A stretch of 64,000 nucleotides of DNA from DQWO01 sp964478545. Its GTDB lineage: Bacteria > Desulfobacterota > Anaeroferrophillalia > Anaeroferrophillales > Anaeroferrophillaceae. Below are positions 33,633 to 43,800 of the stretch, piece by piece. The DNA lies in NCBI GenBank assembly GCA_964478545.1, contig CAYZIS010000012.1, forward strand, positions 1 through 64,000, in the 5' to 3' direction. Position 1 is the first letter of the stretch. Each line of letters opens with the position of its first letter. The notes below the pieces were generated by a model. The model made no database searches and was not told where the DNA came from. It saw only the letters and a program-made list of their open reading frames with translations. Position numbers and translations under genes: made by a program.

Positions 33633-34271
33633 ATGCCGGTAAAAACAGGAATAAAGAAGGCTGATTCAACCGGTAAAAAAGCAAAGACTTTTGGCTTTGG
33701 TTTTACTCCGGCACAAAGCGAACATTATTTTTTGGTTACAATTCCGGTGTCCCGGTCTCAGAATGCCAGGGTGATGATTTCAGAACATTTCCATTGGTTG
33801 AAACCGGTGGGTAATAAGCTGACCCCCATTTCAGTTGATAATGAAGATGCCCAATTGAAAGTTATTCTTCCCCGCCGATTCTGGGATGAGATTGCCGAAG
33901 AGGTTAAGGCAGAATTCAATCGCCGCCTGCGGAACAAAGGCATCAAAACCGGCAAATGGCTTAAAAAAGGTCAGATCCAGGTGGAAAAATCCCTGGGCAA
34001 GGAACTGGTTCTACTGGCTTGGGCGATTGAAGAATGCGACCCTTTTCTCATCAGTACGGCCATCCGAAACTGGCTTGGCCTGGTGCCGGAAGAGCGCTGG
34101 TGGCTGTATACTATGACCAATGCCTCCACCGGACATGCCATCAATGACAAGGGCAAAGGCTGGCGCAAGGCGGTACGGTTCGCTTTGACGGAAAACCCGA
34201 TTTCCGCTGGCAACCAACTGGCCGAACGTCGCCACCTGTCCGGCAGCCTGTTTGATTTATTGGATGACTGA
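33633..34271 (+). CDS. DUF3780-type protein
   Basis: 212 residues without a recognisable catalytic motif. Conserved-looking features are FGFGFTPAQSEHYFLVTIPVS and LGLVPEERWWLYTMTNASTG. Proteins of this size and pattern accompany DUF499 and DUF1156 genes in defence islands. The 2-base gap from the ATPase and the overlap with the methylase start (ATG inside its last codons) imply a tightly coupled complex. Its role may be as an adaptor. Confidence 0.75.
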   Translation: MPVKTGIKKADSTGKKAKTFGFGFTPAQSEHYFLVTIPVSRSQNARVMISEHFHWLKPVGNKLTPISVDNEDAQLKVILPRRFWDEIAEEVKAEFNRRLRNKGIKTGKWLKKGQIQVEKSLGKELVLLAWAIEECDPFLISTAIRNWLGLVPEERWWLYTMTNASTGHAINDKGKGWRKAVRFALTENPISAGNQLAERRHLSGSLFDLLDD

Positions 34272-37218
34272 GAACCCCATCGAGGATTATTGTCTGATGA
34301 ATGATCGTGTTTTTATTGAAGAACAGTTTCCGGTCTCCAAGGTCTCCAAGGAAAGCTATAAGGAGAGGAAGGCCAACTATAGCCAAACGTTGACTGGATT
34401 GGGGAAATGGTGGGGGCGGAAACCCCTGGTCCTGGTGCGGGCTGCCATTATTGGCTTGCTGATGCCGGTTTCCGGTGATCCACAAAAAGATCGGGACATC
34501 TTTCTTAAAATCATGACCATGGATGATGAGGGATTGTGGCAAAGGCGGTCAAAATCAATTTCCGCCAAGGTCCTGCAAACTTATCTGACCGAAGAAGAGT
34601 GGGAAAAGCTGATTCATGACTGTGAAGGGAATCCGAAACATTCCTGGTCGGCAGGCCTGAACACGGCAGAGAAGGAAGAGGTCTTGCGACGGGCTTTTGA
34701 GCGGATGTCCTATGACGAAAAACTGACTTTCTGTAACCGGCCGGAACAAATTAAAGGACCATCCCAGAAAGCATGGCAGGAAATCAATGAACATCTTGGC
34801 ACCAATGCTGCCAGTTTACAGGAGTTAGTTCAGGAACTTGGCCTGCGCCATTTTGGCCATGTACCAAAGGTCGGCGACGCTTTTTGCGGGGGGGGCTCCA
34901 TCCCTTTTGAAGCCGCCCGGCTCGGTTGTCAAGCTTACGGATCTGACCTCAACCCGGTGGCTGCCCTTCTAACCTGGGCTTCTATTCATCTGATCGGTGG
35001 CGGCAAAGAGGTACAGAAAGAGGTAGAAAAAGCCCAGCAAAAAGCCTTTGCGGCGACGGACAAACAAATAACCGAATGGGGTATTGAACATAATGATAAG
35101 GGGTGGCGAGCTGATGCCTATCTTTACTGTGTTGAGGTGAGATGTCCGGCCACCGGCCTGATGCTTCCCCTGGCACCATCCTGGATTATCAGTGAGAAAT
35201 ACAACGTCTGCGCGGTGCTCAAACGCAATAACAGCCATCAAGGCTATGACATTGAGATTGTCACCGGCGCGGATGAAGAGACCATGGCAAGGGCAAAGAA
35301 AGGTACCGTGCAGGATGGCAAGATGGTCTGTCCCGAGACCGGGGAGACTTTTTCCATCACCTCCATCCGTGGCGACCGCAAAGTAAATGGCAAAACAGTC
35401 TATGGCCTGCGACTCTGGGAAAATGATGACCTGGTACCAAGGCCTGATGATATCTTTCAGGAACGGCTTTACTGTGTCCGCTGGGTGGAAACGTATTGGG
35501 GAAAAAATAGCCAGGGCAAACCGGTGGAGAAAACTCGCCGTCATTACTGCTCAGTAGATGAAGATGACCTGGCCCGGGAAGAGAAGGTCTTGGCTTTGTT
35601 AAGGGAACGATTTCATGATTGGCAGGAACAGGGATTTATTCCCAGCCGGGTAATTGAACATGGTTACAATACTGATCAGCCAATTCGTGAACGGGGCTGG
35701 ACCCATTGGCATCATTTATTTAATCCACGGCAGTTATTGACTAATGGGTTGCTTTTTTCAGTATCACCTAAAAAAAATATTTATGAACAGGTTACATCAT
35801 TTCTAGCCATTGCAAAAGTTGCTGATTGGAACTCTAAATTGTGTGCTTGGATGCAACATGCAACAAACCAAAAAGGTAATCAAACTTTTGCAAACCAGGC
35901 GTTGAATACCATGTTTAATAATTCGACTCGTCCTCTTATGAAGTTAAAAAAAACATGGAATTCAGCCACAAGTTACCAACTTTACGCATTAGCAGGAAAA
36001 GATATTGTCCAAACTCAAGATGCCAGAACAAATACTTCTTACAATGATTTATGGATTACCGATCCTCCTTATGCAGATGCTATAAACTATCATGAACTAA
36101 CAGATTTTCTCCTCACATGGTATGAAAAATACCTGCAAAAATCCTTCCCAGACTGGTACACCGACACCAAAAAAGCCCTGGCTGTCCGTGGCTCGGGCGA
36201 AGATTTCAAACGCTCCATGGTTGATTGCTATGCCAATCTAACCAAGCACATGCCGGACAACGGTCTCCAGTTGGTCATGTTCACCCACCAGGATGCCTCG
36301 GTCTGGGCCGACCTGGCCATGATCCTCTGGGCGGCAGGTCTGCGGGTAACTGCGGCCTGGACCATTGCCACGGAAACCAGTTCAGGTTTGAAAAAAGGCA
36401 ATTACGTCCAGGGTACAGTCCTTCTCATTCTTCGCAAACGAACTGACCACGGAACCACCTTCCTTGATGAACTCTATCCAGAGATCGAGGACGAAGTCCG
36501 AAACCAGCTTAGACAGATGCTGGACCTGGATGACCGAGAAGACCCCAATTTTGCTGATACCGACTACCAGTTGGCCGCTTACGCCGCCGCCTTAAGGGTG
36601 CTCACCGGCTACAGCAAAATTGAAGGCCATGATATCAAACACGAACTTTTCCGCCAGCGGCAAGCCGGGGAAAAATCCGCTTTTGAACAGGTCATTGACC
36701 GGGCGGTAGAGATTGCTTCCGACCATCTGGTACCTCAAGGGTTGGACAGCCGAATCTGGAAAACTCTTTCTGCTCCGGAAAGGCTCTATTTAAAGGGGCT
36801 GGAGCTGGAAAAACACCTGGAAGCCCGATCGGGAGCTTACCAGGAACTGGCCAAGGGCTTCGGCGTTCGGGATTACACCAGTCTTTTCTATCGGGCCAAG
36901 GCCAACGCGGTGCGCTTCAAAACCGGTTCGGAATTTAAAAAAGTCGGGTTGGGCAATGGAGAATTCGGGAGTACCATCCTGCGGGATTTGCTTTTTTCCA
37001 TCCATGAAATAGTACGTTCAGATGACGCCCGGCAGGGCCTGAACTGGCTGCGCCAGGAAGTACCGACGTACTGGCAGCAACGCAAACAGATTGTCGCTGT
37101 TTTAAATTACCTGGCCGCCCTGGAAAACATCGCCCATATGCCCCATTGGGAAAAAGACGCCGACGCGGCCAAACGCCTGGCGGGTGCGGTAGAAAATGAT
37201 CATGAAGGACGACTGTAA
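34264..37218 (+). CDS. DUF1156-type adenine-specific DNA methyltransferase
   Basis: 984 residues. The N-terminal DUF1156 hallmark is FIEEQFPVSKVSKESYKERK, then GLGKWWGRKPLVLVRA. The SAM-binding motif is DAFCGGGSIPFEAARLG with GSDLNPVAA, and the catalytic motif is ITDPPYADAINY (DPPY, gamma-type N6-adenine or N4-cytosine). The large size suggests built-in target recognition. Bases 35761-36120, which include DPPY, are only about 35% GC against about 54% on both sides, suggesting recombination within the gene. The start is taken at ATG 34264, overlapping the DUF3780 stop; ATG 34297 is an alternative. It probably marks self DNA for the operon. Confidence 0.88.
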   Translation: MTENPIEDYCLMNDRVFIEEQFPVSKVSKESYKERKANYSQTLTGLGKWWGRKPLVLVRAAIIGLLMPVSGDPQKDRDIFLKIMTMDDEGLWQRRSKSISAKVLQTYLTEEEWEKLIHDCEGNPKHSWSAGLNTAEKEEVLRRAFERMSYDEKLTFCNRPEQIKGPSQKAWQEINEHLGTNAASLQELVQELGLRHFGHVPKVGDAFCGGGSIPFEAARLGCQAYGSDLNPVAALLTWASIHLIGGGKEVQKEVEKAQQKAFAATDKQITEWGIEHNDKGWRADAYLYCVEVRCPATGLMLPLAPSWIISEKYNVCAVLKRNNSHQGYDIEIVTGADEETMARAKKGTVQDGKMVCPETGETFSITSIRGDRKVNGKTVYGLRLWENDDLVPRPDDIFQERLYCVRWVETYWGKNSQGKPVEKTRRHYCSVDEDDLAREEKVLALLRERFHDWQEQGFIPSRVIEHGYNTDQPIRERGWTHWHHLFNPRQLLTNGLLFSVSPKKNIYEQVTSFLAIAKVADWNSKLCAWMQHATNQKGNQTFANQALNTMFNNSTRPLMKLKKTWNSATSYQLYALAGKDIVQTQDARTNTSYNDLWITDPPYADAINYHELTDFLLTWYEKYLQKSFPDWYTDTKKALAVRGSGEDFKRSMVDCYANLTKHMPDNGLQLVMFTHQDASVWADLAMILWAAGLRVTAAWTIATETSSGLKKGNYVQGTVLLILRKRTDHGTTFLDELYPEIEDEVRNQLRQMLDLDDREDPNFADTDYQLAAYAAALRVLTGYSKIEGHDIKHELFRQRQAGEKSAFEQVIDRAVEIASDHLVPQGLDSRIWKTLSAPERLYLKGLELEKHLEARSGAYQELAKGFGVRDYTSLFYRAKANAVRFKTGSEFKKVGLGNGEFGSTILRDLLFSIHEIVRSDDARQGLNWLRQEVPTYWQQRKQIVAVLNYLAALENIAHMPHWEKDADAAKRLAGAVENDHEGRL

Positions 37219-37863
37219 ATGGAACGGGAAGGACGTTATCAAACCTCAAATACTTCTGAAGATCAGTACGTTTCCGGTTCAAACGGTCAGGTGTTGAAAA
37301 ATCTTCTGGGGATTACAACCCGGAAAGAGATGGAAAGGGTTGAGACCGAGCTTCTTTTTGAGGTAACTGACCAGCTACTGGACGAATTTGAGCAAGGCAA
37401 ACGTTTCACGGCGAAGGATATCGGTGAAATGCATCGCCGGTGGCTGGGAACCGTGTATGAATGGGCTGGCAGGTATCGTCAGGTCATGATCAGCAAAGGT
37501 GGTTTTCCCTTTGCCGCTCCGGCTCACATCCCACAATTAATGGCTGTTTTTGGGCAGCATTGTCTGGCCAAATATACTCCCTGCATTTTTACCACCCAGG
37601 AAGAAATCATTTCCGCCCTGGCCATTGTTCATGCCGAGCTTATTCTTATACATCCATTTCGTGAAGGAAATGGCAGGATTGCCCGTTTATTGGCAACCTT
37701 GATGGCCTTACAGGCCGGGCTCCCGCCTCTTGATTTCAGTGATTTTGTGGATAATCGTCAGATAGAATATTTTGCTGCTGTACAGAAAGCGGTAGGGCGT
37801 GATTACGCAGCCATGGAAAAAATCTTCGAGGAGATTATCTTACGGTCCCTGCGGGAGCGGTAG
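37219..37863 (+). CDS. Fic-domain AMPylator-type protein
   Basis: 214 residues with a complete Fic core: HPFREGNGRIARLL (catalytic His, acidic residue, phosphate-binding loop) and the preceding beta-hairpin flap region KGGFPFAAPAHIPQLM. Fic proteins transfer AMP or related groups to target proteins such as gyrase or EF-Tu. No inhibitory helix is visible inside the protein, so an external antitoxin would be needed (class I). It starts on the base after the methylase stop, so it is in the operon. A small gene with an inhibitor-like motif faces it at 37835. Confidence 0.9.
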   Translation: MEREGRYQTSNTSEDQYVSGSNGQVLKNLLGITTRKEMERVETELLFEVTDQLLDEFEQGKRFTAKDIGEMHRRWLGTVYEWAGRYRQVMISKGGFPFAAPAHIPQLMAVFGQHCLAKYTPCIFTTQEEIISALAIVHAELILIHPFREGNGRIARLLATLMALQAGLPPLDFSDFVDNRQIEYFAAVQKAVGRDYAAMEKIFEEIILRSLRER

Positions 37864-38020
37864 GTTGATTTTCTTTTCTATTCAGGTAGTCGGCCACAAT
37901 CCTCTTGGCAGCTATTCCTTCAATGGCGGACGAAGAACATACCGATACCACCAAACTAAGCCGGCGTTTGGCCATGTCTTTAAGATAGGGATTTGTCTGG
38001 CTGAGAGTTTTTTGTTTCAT
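37835..38020 (-). CDS. Small protein with Fic-inhibitor motif (candidate antitoxin)
   Basis: 61 residues (MKQKTLSQTNPYLKDMAKRR) with SSSAIEG, matching the Fic inhibitory motif (S/T)xxxE(G/N), whose glutamate blocks ATP gamma-phosphate binding. In class I systems such as VbhA this helix is a separate antitoxin. Here the gene is convergent with the Fic gene and overlaps its last 29 bases, unlike the usual upstream, co-directional layout. A TATAAT-like -10 (TTATAATAG) lies just before the ATG. This identity rests on the motif and on position. Confidence 0.6.
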   Translation of the reverse strand: MKQKTLSQTNPYLKDMAKRRLSLVVSVCSSSAIEGIAAKRIVADYLNRKENQPTAPAGTVR

Positions 38021-38112
38021 TACATGCTATTATAACACATCTTATCTCAATTTTCAGCACAATTTTATCTTACCATGATCGTTAAAAACAACTTCCTGAT
38101 AGGCAAGTAAAG

Positions 38113-40824
38113 ATGATCAACCGTTTTTCCTCCCGTCGACAACCACTGAGTCCTTCGTTCATCAAAGAAAAGTTGAAAGGGGCGGTTTCCTATGACCGCA
38201 TTGCCGGTTTTTTCCGCTCTTCCTTGCTGGAAGTAGCCGGTGAGCAGCTGGAAACCATGGATGGAAAAATCAGGGTTGTCTGCAACTCCGATATTGATCA
38301 ACGTGATGTCAGTACCGCCAAAGCGGCCCAGCTGGCCATGCGGAAATCATGGTGTTCCGGGAAACCGGAAATGTTGGGGGAAGGCAGCAAAGAACGCTTT
38401 GCCCGCCTATATGATTTACTGGCCAGTAAAAAACTTGAGGTTCGGGTTTTGCCGGATGATACTTTTGGGCTCATTCATGGCAAAGCCGGAGTAATTCACT
38501 ATGGGGATGGACGTAAAACCTGCTTTATGGGCAGTGTGAATGAAAGCTTGAGCGCCTGGAAACTCAATTATGAACTGGTCTGGGAAGATGATTCAGCTGA
38601 GGGCATCGTTTGGGTCCAGGAAGAATTTGATGCCCTCTGGTTTCATCCCGATGCCATTCCTCTAAGTGATTTTGTCATCACTGATATCCAACGGCTGGCA
38701 AACCGGGTGGAAATTCCAGTTGATGAATGGAAGAATGACCCTGAGGGGAACCCGGCTACCGGCGTGGTGGAAACACCTGTCTATCGAGCGAATTATGGTT
38801 TATGGGCTCACCAGAAATATTTTATCAAACTGGCTTATGAAGCCCACAAGCTTGCTGGCGCCCGCTTTGTTTTGGCTGATCAAGTGGGGCTGGGAAAGAC
38901 GGTTCAACTTGCATTGAGTGCCATGTTGATGGTGCTGCAAGGGGAAAAACCGGTTCTAGTCATTGTTCCTAAACAGTTAACCATGCAATGGCAGGATGAG
39001 TTGCGTGATCTGCTTGCCATTCCTTCCGCTGTCTGGACCGGACGGGAATGGCTCGACGAGCAGGGAATTGTTCACCCGGCATCAGGTTTGGAATCAATCA
39101 GAAAATGTCCTCGCCGCATTGGCATTGTTTCACAGGGTTTGATTACCTCTGGCTCTGAGATTACGGATTATCTGAAAGAATTGAAATTTGAATGCGTCAT
39201 CGTCGATGAAGCCCATCGAGCCCGGCGTAAAAAAGTTAATGAACAGAGCATGTTTGAACCGGCCGACCCCAACAAACTCATGCGTTTTCTCTGGGATATC
39301 AGCCGACAAACAAAAAGCATGCTTCTGGCTACCGCTACTCCGGTACAATTACACCCTATTGAAGCCTGGGATCTCCTGGATATCTTGGCCCGAGACAGTG
39401 ATATGGTTTTGGGGAATATAATCAGCAGATGGCGCAAACCGGCAGAAGCTATCCCTGTAGTGATGGGAGAAGATGAAATTCCGCATGAACTTGGAGAAGC
39501 CTGGAGATGGATGAGAAATCCTTTGCCGCCGGCAGCTGAGGGCCGGGATTTCAGGTATCTGCGTCGAAAATTGGACCTGAAGGATGATGATTGTATTGCT
39601 CCTGGAGACAGCCTGGAAAATTTGCGACCCCCTGAAATTACCCGCCTGAAAAGTGTTATTCCAGATTTTGGCAGAAAGCATAATCCATTCATTCGGCATA
39701 TTGTCCGCCGGACCAGGAATTTTCTTGAAAAAACCATCGATCCAGCCACGGGGGAATCTTATCTGAAGCTGGTACGGGTTAAACTTTTTGGAGAAGAACC
39801 TGATGAGGCAATCATCCTGCCAGTCTACCTTCAAGACGCATATCAAGCCGCAGAAGAATTTTGTAGTTTGCTAAGTCAGCGGGTACGTGGTGCCGGGTTC
39901 TTGAAAACCCTGCTTTTACGGCGCATTGGAAGCACTATCTATGCCGGACGCCGAACTACGGAAAAAATGCTTAGTGAATGGGGGCAGGAAGAATGTACCA
40001 CCAGCCCCTCAATGTTTGCAGAAGAAGATGACGTAATTTTACCCTCTGCCAATACCACAAACATGAAAGATATGACCACAAAAGAAAGATTGTCTTTGGA
40101 ACGTTGTCTGAAAGCACTTGATGCCAGCCAGGACCAGGACCCCAAATATCATCAGGTTGTTGAATACCTGGTAAATAAGGATTGGCTGGATATGGGATGC
40201 ATTGTGTTTTCCCAGTATTTTGACTCTATCTGGTGGTTGGCGGGACAATTGTCAGAAGAACTGCATGATGAGATTATCGGGATCTATGCCGGCGGAGCCC
40301 ATTCCGGCACCATGCAGGCGGGGTTGTTCAAAAAAATAAGCCGGGATGATCTGAAGCTGAAAGTAAGCACAGGAGAAATTCGTCTTTTATTGGGCACCGA
40401 TGCGGCCAGTGAAGGCCTGAATCTGCAGCGTTTGGGAGCGCTGATTAACCTGGATTTACCATGGAATCCGACACGGCTGGAACAGCGGAAGGGACGCATA
40501 CAGAGAATTGGCCAGGTACGTGATGAAATTTACGTTTATAACATGCGCTACCTGGGATCAGTGGAAGACCGGGTTCATGAGCTGCTTTCAAACCGATTGG
40601 AGGATATTCATGGTCTTTTTGGCCAGATCCCTGATATGTTGGAAGATGTCTGGATAGAGGTCGCCAACGGAGAGGTGGAAGAAGCTAAAAAACTGATTGA
40701 ATCCGTCCACCCAAAACATCCTTTTGATGAAAAATATAACCGAGTGGCAGACATCGATTGGGAAAGCTGTGCTACGGTACTGGAGGAAAGTGATAAGCTG
40801 GAGATTTTGAGTAAGGGGTGGTGA
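38113..40824 (+). CDS. PLD-like SNF2-family helicase
   Basis: 903 residues. The N-terminal phospholipase D-like domain has the HxK motif in LIHGKAGVIHYGDG followed by MGSVNESLSAW. The SNF2-type helicase follows: motif I LADQVGLGKTVQLAL, motif II VIVDEAHRAR, motif III LLATATPVQL, and C-terminal motifs GTDAASEGLNLQRLG and QRKGRIQRIGQ. Such fusions appear in defence islands and probably track along and cut or remodel DNA. It forms the helicase part of the helicase-methylase-ATPase operon. It starts at ATG 38113 after a 250-base gap holding the convergent antitoxin-like gene. Confidence 0.9.
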   Translation: MINRFSSRRQPLSPSFIKEKLKGAVSYDRIAGFFRSSLLEVAGEQLETMDGKIRVVCNSDIDQRDVSTAKAAQLAMRKSWCSGKPEMLGEGSKERFARLYDLLASKKLEVRVLPDDTFGLIHGKAGVIHYGDGRKTCFMGSVNESLSAWKLNYELVWEDDSAEGIVWVQEEFDALWFHPDAIPLSDFVITDIQRLANRVEIPVDEWKNDPEGNPATGVVETPVYRANYGLWAHQKYFIKLAYEAHKLAGARFVLADQVGLGKTVQLALSAMLMVLQGEKPVLVIVPKQLTMQWQDELRDLLAIPSAVWTGREWLDEQGIVHPASGLESIRKCPRRIGIVSQGLITSGSEITDYLKELKFECVIVDEAHRARRKKVNEQSMFEPADPNKLMRFLWDISRQTKSMLLATATPVQLHPIEAWDLLDILARDSDMVLGNIISRWRKPAEAIPVVMGEDEIPHELGEAWRWMRNPLPPAAEGRDFRYLRRKLDLKDDDCIAPGDSLENLRPPEITRLKSVIPDFGRKHNPFIRHIVRRTRNFLEKTIDPATGESYLKLVRVKLFGEEPDEAIILPVYLQDAYQAAEEFCSLLSQRVRGAGFLKTLLLRRIGSTIYAGRRTTEKMLSEWGQEECTTSPSMFAEEDDVILPSANTTNMKDMTTKERLSLERCLKALDASQDQDPKYHQVVEYLVNKDWLDMGCIVFSQYFDSIWWLAGQLSEELHDEIIGIYAGGAHSGTMQAGLFKKISRDDLKLKVSTGEIRLLLGTDAASEGLNLQRLGALINLDLPWNPTRLEQRKGRIQRIGQVRDEIYVYNMRYLGSVEDRVHELLSNRLEDIHGLFGQIPDMLEDVWIEVANGEVEEAKKLIESVHPKHPFDEKYNRVADIDWESCATVLEESDKLEILSKGW

Positions 40825-40874
40825 GGGTGAGGTGGTGGTTTGCGCTTTCTATCTAGACATGCCCAGAGGGCAAA

Positions 40875-43800
40875 ATGAATTTTGATTTCGAAGCCGCGAC
40901 TATTGCAACTCTAGCCGATTCGTCTAGTTGGCCACAACAACGGCTAGAACTTGTAACGTGGTTCAGGGAAAATGCCTTACCCTTGGCTGAAGCATACGAG
41001 GGAGCTATATTACTTCTCAGTAATGAAAGATTTCCTGGACGCGTTCATTTCATTGCTCATGCTGTACGAGATATTGCTGATCGCTTAATTTATGTACTTG
41101 ATCCGCAACAGCCCAGCAATAGAGTCCAGTATGAAAATGAATTGGATAAAATCGAAAAAGAATGGCCTTCAATTGCAACCTTTAATGGTGATAGTGAAAT
41201 TGATGTAACGATAGCAATTAGTTACAATGTGGGTCTTAGAATAAATGATCTTGTGGAGGCTCATCGAGCCAGAAGGAAACGACCTTCAAATTATGAACTT
41301 TTATTCAGATATTTAATGCATAATGAACCATTACATGGTGAAATAAACCAAAGACTTGTAAGTGATTTCAAGAAAACCCGGCAATGGTTTATGGGAAATA
41401 CTCATCTTCGGAAAGAACCGTTAATCGTTACCGAAACAGAGTTGCAAATTCAATTCAATAAATTTGAAGGAATGATGCACAGTTTCGTGGGTAATTTTTT
41501 TACAGTGATAAAAGAAATCGATGAAATCCTACAACAAACCAACAAACCAACGAGTGAACTACTTGAAGCGACTATTCCCCTTATAAGTTCGCCCCAACAT
41601 GAGAGGTACTTTTTCTCTCGTTTAGAAAACCCTTATTGGGTTGGGCTTCTTCATAAGCGAAAGTTTTTTGCTCATCAACCGAAAGCTGAACGTTTTGAAA
41701 ATGGTGTTCACTTTCCTCAGTGGGCACCATCCAAATATCTTGCTCGGATGGCTAAATATCTTCCCGCTGAAGTTGCCGATATTTTCGCCGCTATGAAAAC
41801 TGATAATGCCGCCATTATCGGCGATATGATTGAGGCGGCTCGGGCAATGCCAGCTGACGTGGCGGCAACCCTGGTACCTTCTGTTTGCCAAGCCGTCAAG
41901 GAAGGTGTTTTATGGATATATTTCAAAGAAGCCGTTAAACTCAGCGTCTATTTGGTTAAGGGAGGCAAAATATCCGCAGCCATGACTTTGGTTGAAGCCT
42001 TGTTTACCCCCTCGTTATCGGAAGGACAGGTTGAACTTAACCAGATGGACGAATACTGGTATGCGGCAGGACTTAAAAAAATAGTGCCAGTGTTGGCGGC
42101 TCAGGGGGAGGTGGCGAGCAAATTTCTTTCGCTGCTGTGTGATTGGCTTAAAATCTTTGTTCAGGCCATGAAATATGTTGATCTGGATACTGGATCTGAC
42201 AATTCCCAGATATGGCGGCCGGCTATTGAAGAGCATGAGCAGAATAATGATTATGAGTTTGCAAGTGTTATGGTCGGGTTTGTCAGGGAAGGATTTGAAC
42301 GGGCAATTCACAAAAATAATCTATTACTGGCTAAAGCCTTGGAAATAGTCGACCAACATCAATACCTGGTTTTTAAAAGAATCCGAATCCATTTAATCAA
42401 TGAATTTGCTGAAGAAAATTGCGAGCTGGTACGGCAGGTAATAATGGACTATAGCCTGTTTGAAAACTCTTGGTACAAACATGAGTATGCAATGCTGGCA
42501 GGCAAGCGACTGACTTTTTTGACCCCTGACGAACGTAAAGAATGGCTAGGTTGGATTGATGCCGGGCCGGATATGTCTAACTACGATGAATGGTTTAGAA
42601 CCCATCGTGGTTGCGATGCAACTGATGAAGATCGTGAAAGTTATATACAGTACTGGCAGTTCGAGAAGCTGCATTGGGTTCGAGATCATCTGACTGGAGA
42701 GAGGCGTACATTTTATGATGAAATGCTCAAGAAACACGGCGAGCCTGAATTAGCAGACCTGAATATCCGTTCAGGGTCAACAAGGTGGGGGAATGAAAGC
42801 CCCATAACTCTTGATGCGCTTATGAAAATATCTTTTGATGAAGTGGTAACAAAGGTTTCATCTTGGGAACCTGAAGAACCTCGAGCTATGGGACCTAATA
42901 TTGAGGGACTAGCGTCAACTTTCAAACAATACGTCGGCAACAGCCCGGTTGAGTTTTCAAGTCGGGCTGAAGCATTGGTTGAAAAACCGGCCATTTTTGT
43001 CAGGGAGTTTATCAGCCAGATGAATGAAACTGTAAAAAATGGTGTAAAGATTGATGTTTCTGCTGTTCTCAGGCTGTGTCAATGGGTGGTGGAGTGTCCC
43101 ATTAAAGAACGCATGGCAACACCGTATGAGCATGAAGGATTGATAGATCAGGATTGGCAGTGGACTAGAGATGAGATTTGCCGGTTTATAGAAAATGTTT
43201 GTAAAGCCATGGACGGAGAATCCCCAAAATATCCACTGGATAATCTTCGTCAATCGATATGGCAACTGCTTAACGTTCTTTGCTATGCTCCCATACAGTC
43301 AAATATTATTGATGATACTTCTCCCGTTGACCCTCGCAACCATGATTATCTTACTTTGGGTATCAATTCGTCGCGTGGCAAGGCGGTAGAGGCGGCTCTG
43401 GCGTATGCCAAGTGGATTGGAAATAATCTGAAAACCTCAGCAAATAACCGTGAAAATGTTCCTGGTGGCTTTGCTTCTATTCCTGAAGTGCGGGAAATGC
43501 TGGAGTGGCAGATAGCTCCCGACAATCGAAGTGCAGAGGCTTTATCAATCATTGGTGTCTATATCAGTTTGCTCTACTTGATAGATAGAGATTGGTTGTC
43601 AAAGGTGGCAAACCAACTTTTCGATTTGGAAAGTATTGAAAAAACACCACCAGCGATTGCAGGATGGGCGGCATGGAATGCATTCCTCGTCTGGGGTCAT
43701 GCCCATATTGAATTTTACCAGATGTTTAAGAGTCAGTTTGCTTATACGGTGGAGCAGGCCGAGGAGATTGAAATTACTGAAAGTTCACGTGCACAACCGA

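Noticed and set aside
30529..40824. DISARM or BREX assignment for the defence operon
   Set aside because: No DrmA/DrmB, PglX or BrxZ-type genes were recognised; DUF499 with DUF1156 and a PLD-SNF2 helicase fits a different architecture.
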